From Desulfobulbaceae bacterium BRH_c16a (GTDB lineage Bacteria > Desulfobacterota > Desulfobulbia > Desulfobulbales > Desulfocapsaceae), in the NCBI GenBank assembly GCA_000961725.1, contig LADS01000007.1, forward strand, positions 1 to 64,000: a stretch of DNA of 64,000 nt, written 5' to 3'. The position numbers and the translations under genes are program-made. Below, one piece after another: positions 16,364 to 25,754 of the stretch. Under the pieces are notes generated by a model. It searched no databases, was not told the DNA's origin, and was given only the letters and a program-made list of their open reading frames with translations. Each line of letters begins with the position of its first letter. Position 1 is the first letter of the stretch.

Positions 16364-17302
16364 ATGATCAAAGTTGATGGTATTACTCGAAAATATGGTG
16401 ATTTTGCAGCGGTTGACGATGTTTCGTTCAGGATATTGCCGGGCGAGATTGTCGGTCTCCTCGGGCACAACGGCGCCGGCAAGACCACGATAATGAAAAT
16501 GATCACCGGATATCTCGAACCGACCAGCGGCACGATCACCATCAATGGCCGGGAAATAGCTGCCGACAGACGAGGGAGCCAGCGGGAGATCGGCTACTTG
16601 CCGGAAAATTGCCCGGTGTACCCGGAAATGACGGTGATCGATTATCTCGATTATGCGGCGGCTTTACACGGATTATCGGAAAATGACAGAGCACCGCTCA
16701 TTACCGCGGCGATTGCCAGAACGGAGCTGCAGGACAAGGCCATCCAGCCTATTGCCACCCTGTCGCGTGGATACCGTCAGCGAACCGGGGTGGCCCAGGC
16801 CATTCTGCACAATCCCGGGATTCTTATCCTGGATGAACCGACCAACGGTCTCGATCCGACCCAGATCCAGCATATGCGGACATTGATAACGGAGCTGGCG
16901 AAAAACTCGACGATCATTATCTCGACCCATATCCTGCAGGAGGTCCAGGCGATCTGCGATCGGGTCATTATCTTGAAGAATGGTAGAAAGGTGCTCGATT
17001 CCCGCCTCGATGCCCTGCAGACCGAAGGCCGATTATTGCTGTCGATTGAAGGGGAGCATCGCGATGCGGGTGTTTTTCTCCGCGAACTTCATGGCGTCCG
17101 GGCGGTAACTCCGCTGGTTTCCGGTCCGCAATCCGGGCGGCCGGGCATCACCTATGCCCTGTCGCTCGATGCTGCGGATCCCCGTTATCCGACTGCGGCG
17201 AGCATCGCTCACGCCGTTCATGAAAAAGGCTGGCGGCTCTATGCAATGACTTTTGAGTCCCGGAATCTTGAAACCGTCTTTGCCGAATTAAGTGCTCAAT
17301 AG
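16364..17302 (+). CDS. ABC transporter ATPase, GldA-like
   Basis: A 312-aa ATP-binding subunit. Walker A is GHNGAGKTT, the signature LSRGYRQRTGVAQA (LSGGQ variant), Walker B ILILDEPTNGLDP and the switch His in IISTHILQEV. The C-terminal 90 residues, unrelated to ATP binding, occur in the CcmA/NatA/GldA group of export-type ATPases. The downstream fused GldF-GldG protein and the DUF4340 protein make this the GldA-like partner. These systems are known from gliding Bacteroidetes but are widespread in other bacteria, where the cargo is unknown. It is the first gene of the operon. Confidence 0.9.
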   Translation: MIKVDGITRKYGDFAAVDDVSFRILPGEIVGLLGHNGAGKTTIMKMITGYLEPTSGTITINGREIAADRRGSQREIGYLPENCPVYPEMTVIDYLDYAAALHGLSENDRAPLITAAIARTELQDKAIQPIATLSRGYRQRTGVAQAILHNPGILILDEPTNGLDPTQIQHMRTLITELAKNSTIIISTHILQEVQAICDRVIILKNGRKVLDSRLDALQTEGRLLLSIEGEHRDAGVFLRELHGVRAVTPLVSGPQSGRPGITYALSLDAADPRYPTAASIAHAVHEKGWRLYAMTFESRNLETVFAELSAQ

Positions 17303-17318
17303 GAGGGATGCGAAAGAG

Positions 17319-20225
17319 ATGAATACAGTTTTTCGTATAGCAAAAAAGGAGTTCGATTCATTTTTCGGAACACCTGTCGCTTTTATTTTTATCGGGGTCT
17401 TCCTGGCGGTGACGCTGTTTATTTTCTTCTGGGTGGAAAGGTTTTTTGCCGGCAACATTACCGAAGTGCGGCCGCTCTTTGCCTGGATGCCGATTCTCTT
17501 GATCTTCCTCACCGCGGCAGTGACCATGCGGCTATGGGCGGAAGAGAGGCGGTCCGGCACGCTCGAGCTCTTGCTCACCTCGCCGGTTCCGACCTGGTCG
17601 CTGGTGCTGGGGAAGTTTGCAGCCTGCCTCGGTCTGGTCGCGCTGTCGCTTCTTCTCACCCTGCCTCTGCCGCTTACCGTTGGTCTTCTCGGCCGGCTCG
17701 ACTGGGGGCCGGTCATCGGCGGGTATATCGCCACCTTGTTTCTCGCGGCGGCGTATATCGCAATCGGCCTCTATATCAGCGTGAAGTCGGAGAATCAGAT
17801 TGTCAGCCTCATTACCACCACGCTTGTCTGTTCTTTTTTCTATCTGCTGGGTTCCGAAACGCTGATCGCCTTTTTCGGTAACCGTGGTTCCGAGCTCCTG
17901 CAATTGCTTGGTTCGGGGTCCCGGTTCAATTCGATTACCCGCGGCGTGATTGATCTGCGCGACCTCTATTTTTACCTCAGCATCATGGGGGTGTTTCTCT
18001 GTCTCAATATCTACGGCCTGGAGAAAATCCGCTGGGCGGATAACCCGACCAACGCCCGGCATCGCAGCTGGCAGCTGGCGTGCGGGTTGATAGTCGCTAA
18101 TTTTCTGGCGGCCAATTTCTGGCTGGCGCCAATCGGCGTTCTGCGCGCCGATATGACCAAAGGAAATATCTATTCCATTTCGCAGGCGACCAGGAACTAC
18201 CTTGGTCAGCTCAAGGAGCCGTTGCTCATTCGCGGTTATTTTTCCGCGCAGACCCATCCCCTCCTTGCCCCTTTAGTGCCGCGGATTCGCAATCTGGTGC
18301 AGGAATATGCCGTTGCCGGCGGCGGCAAGGTGCATGTCGAGTTTGTCGATCCGCTCGAGCATCCGGAGCTTGAGCAGGAGGCCGGCCAGAAGTACGGGAT
18401 CCGGCCGGTACCTTTGGAGACCGCCAGTAAATACCAGGCCTCGGTGACCAACTCGTACTTCGACTTGCTCATCCAATATGGAGATCAATTCGAAACCCTC
18501 GGTTTCCGCGATCTGATCGAAGTGAAGGTGGCAAGCGAGCAGGATCTCGACGTCGAGCTGCGCAACCCGGAATACGATATAACCAGAGCGATCAAGAAGG
18601 TTCTCTTCAGCTATCAGGGGGGGGGCGATCTCTTCGCCGGTATCGGCAGGCCGGTTGTTTTTACCGGCTATATGTCTCCCGATGCGAAACTGCCTGAGGA
18701 ATTGGTCGACCTGAAAAAGGACCTGCAGGCAATTCTCACGGAGATGCAGGAGCAGGGCGGAAAATTATTTTCCAGCCGGATGCTCGATCCCGATGCCGAT
18801 AATGGTGCCGTCGCCGAACAGATCGGCAGGGAATACGGTTTCAGGCCAATGGCTGCGAGCCTCTTTGACGAGCGGCCCTTCTGGTACTATATGACTCTGG
18901 CCAGCGGCGAGCAGGTCGTCGAGATTCCGCTGCCGGAGGATCTGGCCAAAGAAAGTCTCAAAAGATCGATCGATGCCGGCATGAAACGATTCGCCGCCGG
19001 TTTTACCAAAACCGTGGCTCTCAATGTGCCCAATTCGGCTCCGCCGATGCCCCAGTTCGGCATGCCGGGGGAGGGAATGCAATTTGAAATCCTGCAGGAA
19101 GTCCTCAATAAGGAGCATACCGTCACTCCGGCCGATCTGGTAAACGGCAGAGTTCCCGACGAGGCCGATCTGCTCATGGTGATAGCTCCCGAAGCTTTGA
19201 GTGAAAAGCAGCTGTTCGCGGTCGATCAGTTTCTCATGCAGGGCGGCACCGTAGTCCTTGCCACCTCTCCTTTCAGTATCGGTCTTGACCGGCAACTGGC
19301 TGTCGAAAGAAAGCCGACGGGGCTGGAGGAGTGGCTGCGGTTCCAGGGGATTACAATTGACGAGGAAATGGTCCTCGATCCCCGGAACAGCGCATTTCCC
19401 GTGCCGGTGCAGCGACAGGTGGGCGGGTTTACGGTTCAGGAAACCCGGATGGTCGATTATCCCTATTTTGTCGATGTGAGACCCGATGCGATGAACCTGG
19501 AGAGCGGGCTGCTCACCGGTCTCAACCAGTTGACCATGAACTGGCCGTCGCCGATAACCGTCGATGAAGAAAAGAATAAAGAGAGAACGGTGATCCGTCT
19601 GCTGGAAAGTTCGGAAGAGAGCTGGGCTTCCGGCCAGACTGACATCCAGCCGGATTTTCGCACCCATGGCGATCTTGGCTTCCCTGTCGGCAAGGATCAA
19701 GGGAAAAAGCTGCTTGGCTTGGTTGTCGAAGGACGGTTTTCATCCTATTTTGCCGGCAAGCCTTCGCCGCTTCTGGCAAGTGACGGCGAGAATCATGAGG
19801 ACGAGGATGACGGACATCAACACGAAGAGGAGGAGAAAAAGACCCAGGTAATCGCTCGGCAGATCGATAAATCTCCCGAAAGCGCTCGAATCATCCTCTT
19901 TTCTTCGCACACCTTTTTAAGCGACACCGTGTTGGGAATAGGCTCCAGTGTCATGCGCACCTCCTATCTCGGACCGGTACAGCTGATGGCCAATGCCGTC
20001 GACTGGTCTCTTGAGGAACGCGGGCTTCTGACAATTCGCGGCAGAAGTCATTATTCCCGACCTCTCATGCCGATGACCAGGAACATGCAGCTGTTCTGGG
20101 AGTATCTCAACTACGGCCTGGCCTCTCTCGGCCTGCTGACGATCTGGTTTGTCAGGAATTCGATGCGGAAAGGAACCGAAAAACGCCACCTCGCACTTCT
20201 GCGAGAAAGCGCAGGGAGGATATGA
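17319..20225 (+). CDS. fused GldF-GldG ABC permease and auxiliary protein
   Basis: A 968-aa protein. Start ATG 17319 (MNTVFRIAKKEF) follows AGGAGG at 17301. Residues 1-235 form a six-span ABC-2 permease (GldF-like) with the EERRSGTLELLLTSPV amphipathic segment. One span near 250-270 then leads to a long periplasmic GldG-like part (residues 290-900; IYSISQATRNYLGQLKEPL start), and a final span near 930. A stretch at about residues 824-842 is almost all Glu, Asp and His (ENHEDEDDGHQHEEEE), which could bind metal. GldF and GldG are usually separate genes in Bacteroidetes. It overlaps the DUF4340 gene by four bases. Confidence 0.88.
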   Translation: MNTVFRIAKKEFDSFFGTPVAFIFIGVFLAVTLFIFFWVERFFAGNITEVRPLFAWMPILLIFLTAAVTMRLWAEERRSGTLELLLTSPVPTWSLVLGKFAACLGLVALSLLLTLPLPLTVGLLGRLDWGPVIGGYIATLFLAAAYIAIGLYISVKSENQIVSLITTTLVCSFFYLLGSETLIAFFGNRGSELLQLLGSGSRFNSITRGVIDLRDLYFYLSIMGVFLCLNIYGLEKIRWADNPTNARHRSWQLACGLIVANFLAANFWLAPIGVLRADMTKGNIYSISQATRNYLGQLKEPLLIRGYFSAQTHPLLAPLVPRIRNLVQEYAVAGGGKVHVEFVDPLEHPELEQEAGQKYGIRPVPLETASKYQASVTNSYFDLLIQYGDQFETLGFRDLIEVKVASEQDLDVELRNPEYDITRAIKKVLFSYQGGGDLFAGIGRPVVFTGYMSPDAKLPEELVDLKKDLQAILTEMQEQGGKLFSSRMLDPDADNGAVAEQIGREYGFRPMAASLFDERPFWYYMTLASGEQVVEIPLPEDLAKESLKRSIDAGMKRFAAGFTKTVALNVPNSAPPMPQFGMPGEGMQFEILQEVLNKEHTVTPADLVNGRVPDEADLLMVIAPEALSEKQLFAVDQFLMQGGTVVLATSPFSIGLDRQLAVERKPTGLEEWLRFQGITIDEEMVLDPRNSAFPVPVQRQVGGFTVQETRMVDYPYFVDVRPDAMNLESGLLTGLNQLTMNWPSPITVDEEKNKERTVIRLLESSEESWASGQTDIQPDFRTHGDLGFPVGKDQGKKLLGLVVEGRFSSYFAGKPSPLLASDGENHEDEDDGHQHEEEEKKTQVIARQIDKSPESARIILFSSHTFLSDTVLGIGSSVMRTSYLGPVQLMANAVDWSLEERGLLTIRGRSHYSRPLMPMTRNMQLFWEYLNYGLASLGLLTIWFVRNSMRKGTEKRHLALLRESAGRI

Positions 20226-21172
20226 TTATGCGCAGGATAATTATCGCCGCAGCGGCTTTACTTGCGATTCAGCTCACCCTGGCAGTGGCCTTGAACAGGA
20301 TCGATACGGGAAATCTCCCGGTATCGCCTGCCACGCCGCTTTTCAGCTTTGCTGCCGATTCTGTAACTGCTCTCGAGATCACCGGGCCGGAAGGTGAACG
20401 GTTGGTGTTACAGAAGAAGGAGTCCGGCTGGGTACTTCCCGATTCCTTTGCCGCACCGGCAGGGGACGAACAGGTAACTGCTCTCCTTGCCAAGCTGGCC
20501 GATCTGAAGCAGGGCTTTACCGTTGCCACTTCGAATGAGGCGGCCAAACGATTCCAGGTGGCCGATGATGGTTTTGAGCGCCATGTGGTGCTGAGGGAAG
20601 GCGACCGGGTTGTCGGCGATCTCTATGTCGGGTCTTCCCCCGGTTTTCGCCAGGTTCATGCCAGAGTGGCCGGTACCGATGCCGTTTTTATCGTTGCCCT
20701 CAGCAACTTTGATCTGGAAACCGGCGCCGATAAATGGCTCGATAAGACTCTCTTCATGTTCAAGGCGGAAGATGTCGACTCACTGGCTTTTGCCGATTTT
20801 ACCCTGCTTAAAAAAGACGATACCTGGCAGCTGGAAAACCTGGAGGAAGGGCGGCAGACAGACAGCGAGGCTGCAGATAACCTGTTGAACGAAGCCGGTA
20901 ATCTGACCATCCAGGATGTCCTCGACCCGCAGGATGTTCAGGTGCTGTTCAACGATCAGCCGGCTTTCGCCGATACGGTTTCTTTCACGGTCTCTTTCAA
21001 GGACGGTACCAGGGCGGAATATCGTTTTGCCAAATCCGCCGCCGACTATTTCGTGTTGAAACAATCGGGGCGCGATCAGTATTTCAAGGTGCATACCCTC
21101 CCGGTTGAGAACCTGCTCAAGTACACGAGAGAACAACTGGTCAAGCAGGAGGGGAGCAACAGTCCCGATTAA
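20222..21172 (+). CDS. DUF4340 domain protein
   Basis: A 316-aa protein translationally coupled to the permease gene (ATGA overlap). One N-terminal membrane span or signal anchor (about residues 4-23) precedes a soluble domain outside the membrane. The DUF4340 pattern is visible: ALEITGPEGERLVLQKKESGW, DLYVGSSPGFRQVHARVAG and WLDKTLFMFKAEDVDSLAF. DUF4340 proteins accompany GldA/GldFG-type ABC transporters and probably work with the periplasmic GldG part. The biochemical role is not known. It is followed after 14 bp by copy B of the 83-bp repeat. Confidence 0.88.
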   Translation: MIMRRIIIAAAALLAIQLTLAVALNRIDTGNLPVSPATPLFSFAADSVTALEITGPEGERLVLQKKESGWVLPDSFAAPAGDEQVTALLAKLADLKQGFTVATSNEAAKRFQVADDGFERHVVLREGDRVVGDLYVGSSPGFRQVHARVAGTDAVFIVALSNFDLETGADKWLDKTLFMFKAEDVDSLAFADFTLLKKDDTWQLENLEEGRQTDSEAADNLLNEAGNLTIQDVLDPQDVQVLFNDQPAFADTVSFTVSFKDGTRAEYRFAKSAADYFVLKQSGRDQYFKVHTLPVENLLKYTREQLVKQEGSNSPD

Positions 21173-21186
21173 GAGGCCGGAGGGAA

Positions 21187-21269
21187 GTAAGCCGTTGTCA
21201 AAAAATAACATGGGCAAGGTAATGCCCGGAACGGTCTAAGGAGCCGTAACGAAATGGTTGAAAATGGCC
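21187..21269 (+). repeat. 83-bp interspersed repeat, copy B
   Basis: Matches the reverse complement of 12909-12991 at 81 of 83 positions. It starts 14 bp after the DUF4340 stop. Its segment 21240-21255 (GGAGCCGTAACGAAAT) is perfectly inverted at 21275-21290, just outside the repeat, making a 16-bp stem hairpin that copy A lacks. Confidence 0.85.
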
Positions 21270-21290
21270 TGGTTATTTCGTAACGGCTCC
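21240..21290. terminator. 16-bp hairpin at the end of the ABC operon
   Basis: Perfect arms at 21240-21255 and 21275-21290 with a 19-base loop. It lies between the convergent ABC operon and the small winged-helix gene. No T run follows, but the stem is strong enough to protect or end transcripts. Confidence 0.5.
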
Positions 21291-21315
21291 TAACCTTGCG
21301 GTAAGGTCATCACGA

Positions 21316-21564
21316 TCATGCGCCTTCCTGCATCGAAGTCAGCCAAAAGAGGCCGGCCGGGGTAATAAGCGAATATTGTCCTTCCATATCGCTCTCTATT
21401 TCTCCGGCCTCAGCCATTATCAGGAGGAGCTGCCTGGTCTGGGCGATACTCAACTGCAGTTCGTCGGCGATTTTTTCAATCCCCACCACCTGTGGTTGCG
21501 GGTTTTTAAGATTTTCGCTGAGAATACCGAGGACACGGAGTCTGGTCTCTTTCATCTTTTTCAT
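21316..21564 (-). CDS. small winged-helix protein
   Basis: An 82-aa protein. Start ATG 21564 (MKKMKETRLRVLG) is chosen for AAAGGA about nine bases upstream. The sequence reads as a single helix-turn-helix with wing: IEKIADELQLSIAQTRQLLLIMAEAGEIESDMEGQYSLITPAG. It resembles MarR/ArsR-size transcription factor domains or DNA-binding adaptors. It lies 63 bp downstream of the glutamate dehydrogenase gene on the same strand, with a hairpin between, so it could be partly co-transcribed. Its target is unknown. Confidence 0.75.
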   Translation of the reverse strand: MKKMKETRLRVLGILSENLKNPQPQVVGIEKIADELQLSIAQTRQLLLIMAEAGEIESDMEGQYSLITPAGLFWLTSMQEGA

Positions 21565-21591
21565 ATTATTGGGTCCTTTCAATTGTTTCCT

Positions 21592-21620
21592 GGTGGGTTC
21601 ACAAAAAGAGTGAACCCACC
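21592..21620 (-). terminator. hairpin after the glutamate dehydrogenase gene
   Basis: Perfect 11-bp arms GGTGGGTTCAC (21592-21602) and GTGAACCCACC (21610-21620) with a seven-base loop lie just eight bases beyond the dehydrogenase stop. There is no T run after it on the minus strand, so it may attenuate rather than end transcription. Confidence 0.6.
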
Positions 21621-21627
21621 TCTGCTG

Positions 21628-24600
21628 TCATTCCACGACTGAATGGAGAGTTCTTTCCATGTCTTTTGCAAATCGTTTCAGAAAACCGTCCCAGTCTGCG
21701 CCGAACCGGTAAAAGGCCAGCGATGCCAGTTTCTTGGTAATAATCGTGTTGCGGTAGGGCTGCAGCTCCGGGGCGTCGAGGATGGTCCGGATGGAAGCAA
21801 GACCAAGCCGGTCGATCAGGACGGCCGGGATATATTGTTCCAGGATCCTGCCGACCAGCGGCCCGTCGGCCGGCAGCCGGTCGAGGGCTTTCTCCAGCTC
21901 GGCCTGCAGGGCGAAGATGTATTCGCTCGATTGCTGCGACAGATCGAACAGCGGTATTTCGGGCTGAGCTTCATGGAGCCGGATCAGCATCGCCGTCTCC
22001 TCTCTCGCATACCGTTCCACCAGCAGCATGATATCCTTAATCAAAGCCCACCGGGTGGTCTGATCGTTCAACAGCTTATCTTCATAGTCGTCGCCGAGTA
22101 AAAAGGCGGTCAGCACCTCGGCGATCGAGCTGCTGAAGACCCCGCCTTTGTTGGCGGTGGTATCCTTGATCTGCTTGATTCGGCTGGCCGTGGCGATATG
22201 CCGCCTGGCGCCGTCGGAGAAGAAGACGTTGGCGCCTTCGACGATAAACTCCAGCTCCTGAAAATTATCGAGAAACAGCCGGACATTGCCCTGGTTGACG
22301 GTGTCCTTGAAGCCGCCGCAGGGAATAAAGGCGCGGATATTCGCATCCTGAATGTATCTGCGGCTGCCGGGATCGACCAGGAAGGTGCGGTGGAAGAGGG
22401 CGCCGTCTTCAATAACCGTGCCGTCCGGCAGGGTGATGTTGCGGCCCTTGAGCGGCACCATGAAGCCTGCCGCGCTGAGTTTTTCGCTCGGATAACCGAG
22501 CGAGTTGGTGCGCGGCACCGAGTTGCGCTGCATGGCCAGTTGGCGCAGTTCTTTTTTGTCCAGGCCCTGCGGATCGAAAAGAACCGAGCCGCCGTCGATG
22601 ATCAGGCAGATTTTGCCTTTGTAGCACTGGATCTCGTTGGCGCCGAGATCGCCGTCGGGGCCGCCGGTGATCATCAGGTTCAGCTTTTTCTCGCCCGCGC
22701 CGTAATGACCGATGAGGGTCCGGAAGGCGCTCATCACCGAAGTGGTGGTCATGCCGCTGATGGCGATGTTGTCGCCGATCTCGGCATAGACCCTGGCCAT
22801 GTCGGTGGTGATAAGCCGCGACGAGCCGTCAACCTGCAGTTCCACCCCTTCCGCGCCCCGGCTGTAGAGGGCGAAGGTCTCGCCGGATTCGAGCAGGCCG
22901 TAGGTATCGTGGGGGATGCCGAAGCTCTTGCCGGTGGTAAGCGTCCGCCAGAACCGGTAGCCGCGCGCCTTAGCTCTCAGCGACACCGCGTCCATGAGCT
23001 GGGCGGTGCCTTCGTCGGGCCCGAAAAAGACCATCTCCGGCCGGCCGTAGTAATCGATAATCGATTTATCCTGCAGGAGGATGAGGTCCATGATCCCTTC
23101 GGTGTAATCGTAGAGGGCGTCAAGGGCGTATTCGGCATAGGCGGGATGCGGGACGACAACGCCCTTGGAGCCGCTTTCGCAGATGTCCTTGTGTTTTATC
23201 CGCTGGGCCTTGGGGCCGAGGGCATAATTAAGGAGCACGGCGTTGTCCAGTTCGGCCGCATGGTTTGACCGGGACACCCGGATAAGGCGCAGGCCGCCTC
23301 TCGCGATATCGCCTGCCCGCAGATGGGTGCCGCATGAATAATGGCCGTTGACAAAAAAGATGCCATGGACAAACTGGCTGAAGACCAGAGGGTCGAGAAT
23401 CCGGTTATCGAAGCGGAAGGAATATGACCGTTTCTCGTCACTGAAAAAATTGGTCTTCAGGGTGCAGGAAACGATCTTGAACATGAACCGGAAGATATCG
23501 TAACCAAGGCTGAAATCGATAAACCGGCTGCTGATTTTTTTCTCGAAGTCCTGCCACTCCAGCTCAAGTTCGGCCGCAGTGATTTTTTTGCGGCACTCCG
23601 GGGCGAACCGTTTTTCGAACAGACGGTAGAGCAGTTGAATGAGGTCGGGATGATTGCGGACGGTCTGGGCGATAAGGGTCGCGCCGTAGGTCGATTTGTT
23701 CGAGTCCTGGATCCGTTTGGCAAAGGCGTCCTGATGATCCTTGTTGATCAGGTTGCCCATGATCTCCCGGTCCGTGGCATTCTCGCTCTCCTTGAAGATA
23801 AAGAGATGGGTGAAATCGATGGCGTTGCCGGCAAAAAGCATCTCCTTGAAACTGAGCCTCGAGCCGATATACAAGTCCCCTATCGGACTGAGGGCAAACG
23901 CCAGAAAGGCCCGCAGGTCGCGGGTCAAAATCTGCTCATCGCGGCGGTTGAGCTCTTCCCTGATATAGATTGAGCAGATCGAGGAGGGCACCTGGGTCTT
24001 GGCCAGATACGGCTCCCAGTAGGCCCGGACCAGAGTGTAGCCGCGGTCGGCGAGGATCTTTCGCAGGATCGGCAGTTGCGGCGACTCGAAATCGGACTTG
24101 AACATCAGCCGGGTCTCGCCGGTCTCGGGCAGATTGAAGACCTCGATCGGCGGGGTGACCGCGCCTTCACACTGCTGGAGGAATTTTTCGTAGCGTTTTC
24201 TCGTCGGCAGCGGGGTAGCATCATAATCGCCGGCAAGCGAAAAAAGAAATCGCGAGCCGTTGTAAGCCTCGGAGGGGAAATCGGCTACCGTTTCCGGGCG
24301 GATGATATAGGTGTAATAGCCGCTGTCGGGGCTGTAATAATATTCCCGGCGGTGGCCGGAGATGAGATTTTCGAGCAGACTCTCCATGCTGTCGCGGGTC
24401 TCTTCCGTGGCGATTCTGACGCGCTGACCTTCGCTGCCATAGTTGAGGTTGAAGTCGATGTGGGCAACCCGGCCGAACAGCTCCACTCTGCCGTTCATCA
24501 CCCGGATATTCGAGGCGATCGACTGCAGCAGTTGGGCAAGGGCCGGTTTTTGGATATGGGCAAAGAAATAGGCGGGCAGCCCCAGATCTTTTAACAGGAT

Positions 24601-24789
24601 GCCGGCGGCCAGGTTGATGCAGTTGGCGGTTAACAGGCCGTCGGCTGAGAGATCGATGACCGCCTCATAGAGGACGCGCGGGTCGAGTCCCGCCGCCTGG
24701 GCCTTGCCGATGATGTTGGCGCCGTTGGTTTGCGGCAGGGGAGAGTTGACGGAATGCGTTTCGAGACCACTTTCAAGTACCATATTCAT
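21628..24789 (-). CDS. NAD-dependent glutamate dehydrogenase, large (115-kDa) class
   Basis: A 1053-aa enzyme. It converts glutamate and NAD to 2-oxoglutarate, ammonium and NADH. The N-terminal half is an ACT-like regulatory region. The catalytic half starts near residue 480: HLRAGDIARGGLRLIRVS, followed by KGVVVPHPA, the substrate-binding region FFGPDEGTAQ, and GIPHDTYG. The NAD-binding part shows ITGGPDGDLGANEI and IVEGANVFFSDGAR. The length fits the 115-kDa class rather than the 450-aa hexameric or the 1600-aa class. With the korDABC-sucCD genes upstream on the same strand it would feed 2-oxoglutarate to that pathway. A 61-bp gap separates it from sucD. Confidence 0.9.
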   Translation of the reverse strand: MNMVLESGLETHSVNSPLPQTNGANIIGKAQAAGLDPRVLYEAVIDLSADGLLTANCINLAAGILLKDLGLPAYFFAHIQKPALAQLLQSIASNIRVMNGRVELFGRVAHIDFNLNYGSEGQRVRIATEETRDSMESLLENLISGHRREYYYSPDSGYYTYIIRPETVADFPSEAYNGSRFLFSLAGDYDATPLPTRKRYEKFLQQCEGAVTPPIEVFNLPETGETRLMFKSDFESPQLPILRKILADRGYTLVRAYWEPYLAKTQVPSSICSIYIREELNRRDEQILTRDLRAFLAFALSPIGDLYIGSRLSFKEMLFAGNAIDFTHLFIFKESENATDREIMGNLINKDHQDAFAKRIQDSNKSTYGATLIAQTVRNHPDLIQLLYRLFEKRFAPECRKKITAAELELEWQDFEKKISSRFIDFSLGYDIFRFMFKIVSCTLKTNFFSDEKRSYSFRFDNRILDPLVFSQFVHGIFFVNGHYSCGTHLRAGDIARGGLRLIRVSRSNHAAELDNAVLLNYALGPKAQRIKHKDICESGSKGVVVPHPAYAEYALDALYDYTEGIMDLILLQDKSIIDYYGRPEMVFFGPDEGTAQLMDAVSLRAKARGYRFWRTLTTGKSFGIPHDTYGLLESGETFALYSRGAEGVELQVDGSSRLITTDMARVYAEIGDNIAISGMTTTSVMSAFRTLIGHYGAGEKKLNLMITGGPDGDLGANEIQCYKGKICLIIDGGSVLFDPQGLDKKELRQLAMQRNSVPRTNSLGYPSEKLSAAGFMVPLKGRNITLPDGTVIEDGALFHRTFLVDPGSRRYIQDANIRAFIPCGGFKDTVNQGNVRLFLDNFQELEFIVEGANVFFSDGARRHIATASRIKQIKDTTANKGGVFSSSIAEVLTAFLLGDDYEDKLLNDQTTRWALIKDIMLLVERYAREETAMLIRLHEAQPEIPLFDLSQQSSEYIFALQAELEKALDRLPADGPLVGRILEQYIPAVLIDRLGLASIRTILDAPELQPYRNTIITKKLASLAFYRFGADWDGFLKRFAKDMERTLHSVVE

Positions 24790-24850
24790 TTATATGTACC
24801 ATTACCCGGGAACCTCTTGGCTCCCGGAATTGAATTTTTGCTCTGTTAGG

Positions 24851-25726
24851 TCACAAACCAAATGCCTCTTTACTGACCTGGCCGATAAGGCCGAGGTTTT
24901 CGCAGACATGAATGCCGTTTTCCATAAAGGCGGCAATCTTTGCCTGACCGGTACCGGAACCTCCGCTGATAATCGCGCCGGCATGACCCATCCGCCTGCC
25001 GGCAGGCGCGGTGAGTCCGGCGATAAAGCCGACCACCGGTTTGGTGACGTGGCGCTTGATGAACAGGGCCGCCTCTTCTTCGGCATTGCCGCCGATCTCA
25101 CCGACCATGACGATGCCTTCGGTGGCCGGATCGGCCTCGAAGGCCAGCAGCACATCGATGAAATTGGTGCCGTTCACCGGGTCGCCGCCGATGCCGACGC
25201 AGGTGGTCTGACCGATGCCGAGCTTAGTCAGCTGATCGACCACTTCATAGGTCAGAGTGCCGGAGCGGGACACCACGCCTACCGGACCTCCCGGCTTATG
25301 GATCTTGCCTGGCATGATGCCGATCTTGCATTCACCGGGGGTGATGATTCCCGGGCAGTTCGGGCCGATCAGGCGGCAGTTTTTGGTGGCGAGATAGTTT
25401 TTCACCCGCAGCATATCCATGACCGGCACGCCCTCGGTGATGGCGACGATCAGGCTAAGGCCCGCGTCGGCGCCTTCCATGATCGCATCGGCTGAGAAGG
25501 CCGGGGGGACGAATATCATTCCGGCGTCGGCACCTGTCTTGTCCACCGCATCGCGGACGGTATTGAAGACCGGGACGCCGTCCATTTTCTGGCCGCCCTT
25601 GCCGGGCGTCACTCCGCCGACGACCCGGGTGCCGTATTCAATGCACTGTCGGGTATGGAATTGACCTTCCTTGCCGGTAATGCCCTGTACTATCAGTTTT
25701 GTGTCTTTATTTACAAAGATGCTCAC
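24851..25726 (-). CDS. sucD: succinyl-CoA synthetase alpha subunit
   Basis: A 291-aa subunit (family about 290). It carries the CoA-binding fold [13 protein letters not shown] and the active-site histidine in [10 protein letters not shown], which is phosphorylated during catalysis. With SucC it converts succinyl-CoA, ADP and phosphate to succinate, CoA and ATP, a substrate-level phosphorylation step. The gene follows sucC by 28 bp and ends the korDABC-sucCD run. Confidence 0.97.
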   Translation of the reverse strand: MSIFVNKDTKLIVQGITGKEGQFHTRQCIEYGTRVVGGVTPGKGGQKMDGVPVFNTVRDAVDKTGADAGMIFVPPAFSADAIMEGADAGLSLIVAITEGVPVMDMLRVKNYLATKNCRLIGPNCPGIITPGECKIGIMPGKIHKPGGPVGVVSRSGTLTYEVVDQLTKLGIGQTTCVGIGGDPVNGTNFIDVLLAFEADPATEGIVMVGEIGGNAEEEAALFIKRHVTKPVVGFIAGLTAPAGRRMGHAGAIISGGSGTGQAKIAAFMENGIHVCENLGLIGQVSKEAFGL

Positions 25727-25754
25727 GTTGCACTCCTGAACTTTCTAATATTTT

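Noticed and set aside
22198..23268. 356-codon open frame on the plus strand inside the GDH gene
   Set aside because: Antisense shadow of a strongly supported dehydrogenase; no recognisable family and composition follows the opposite strand.
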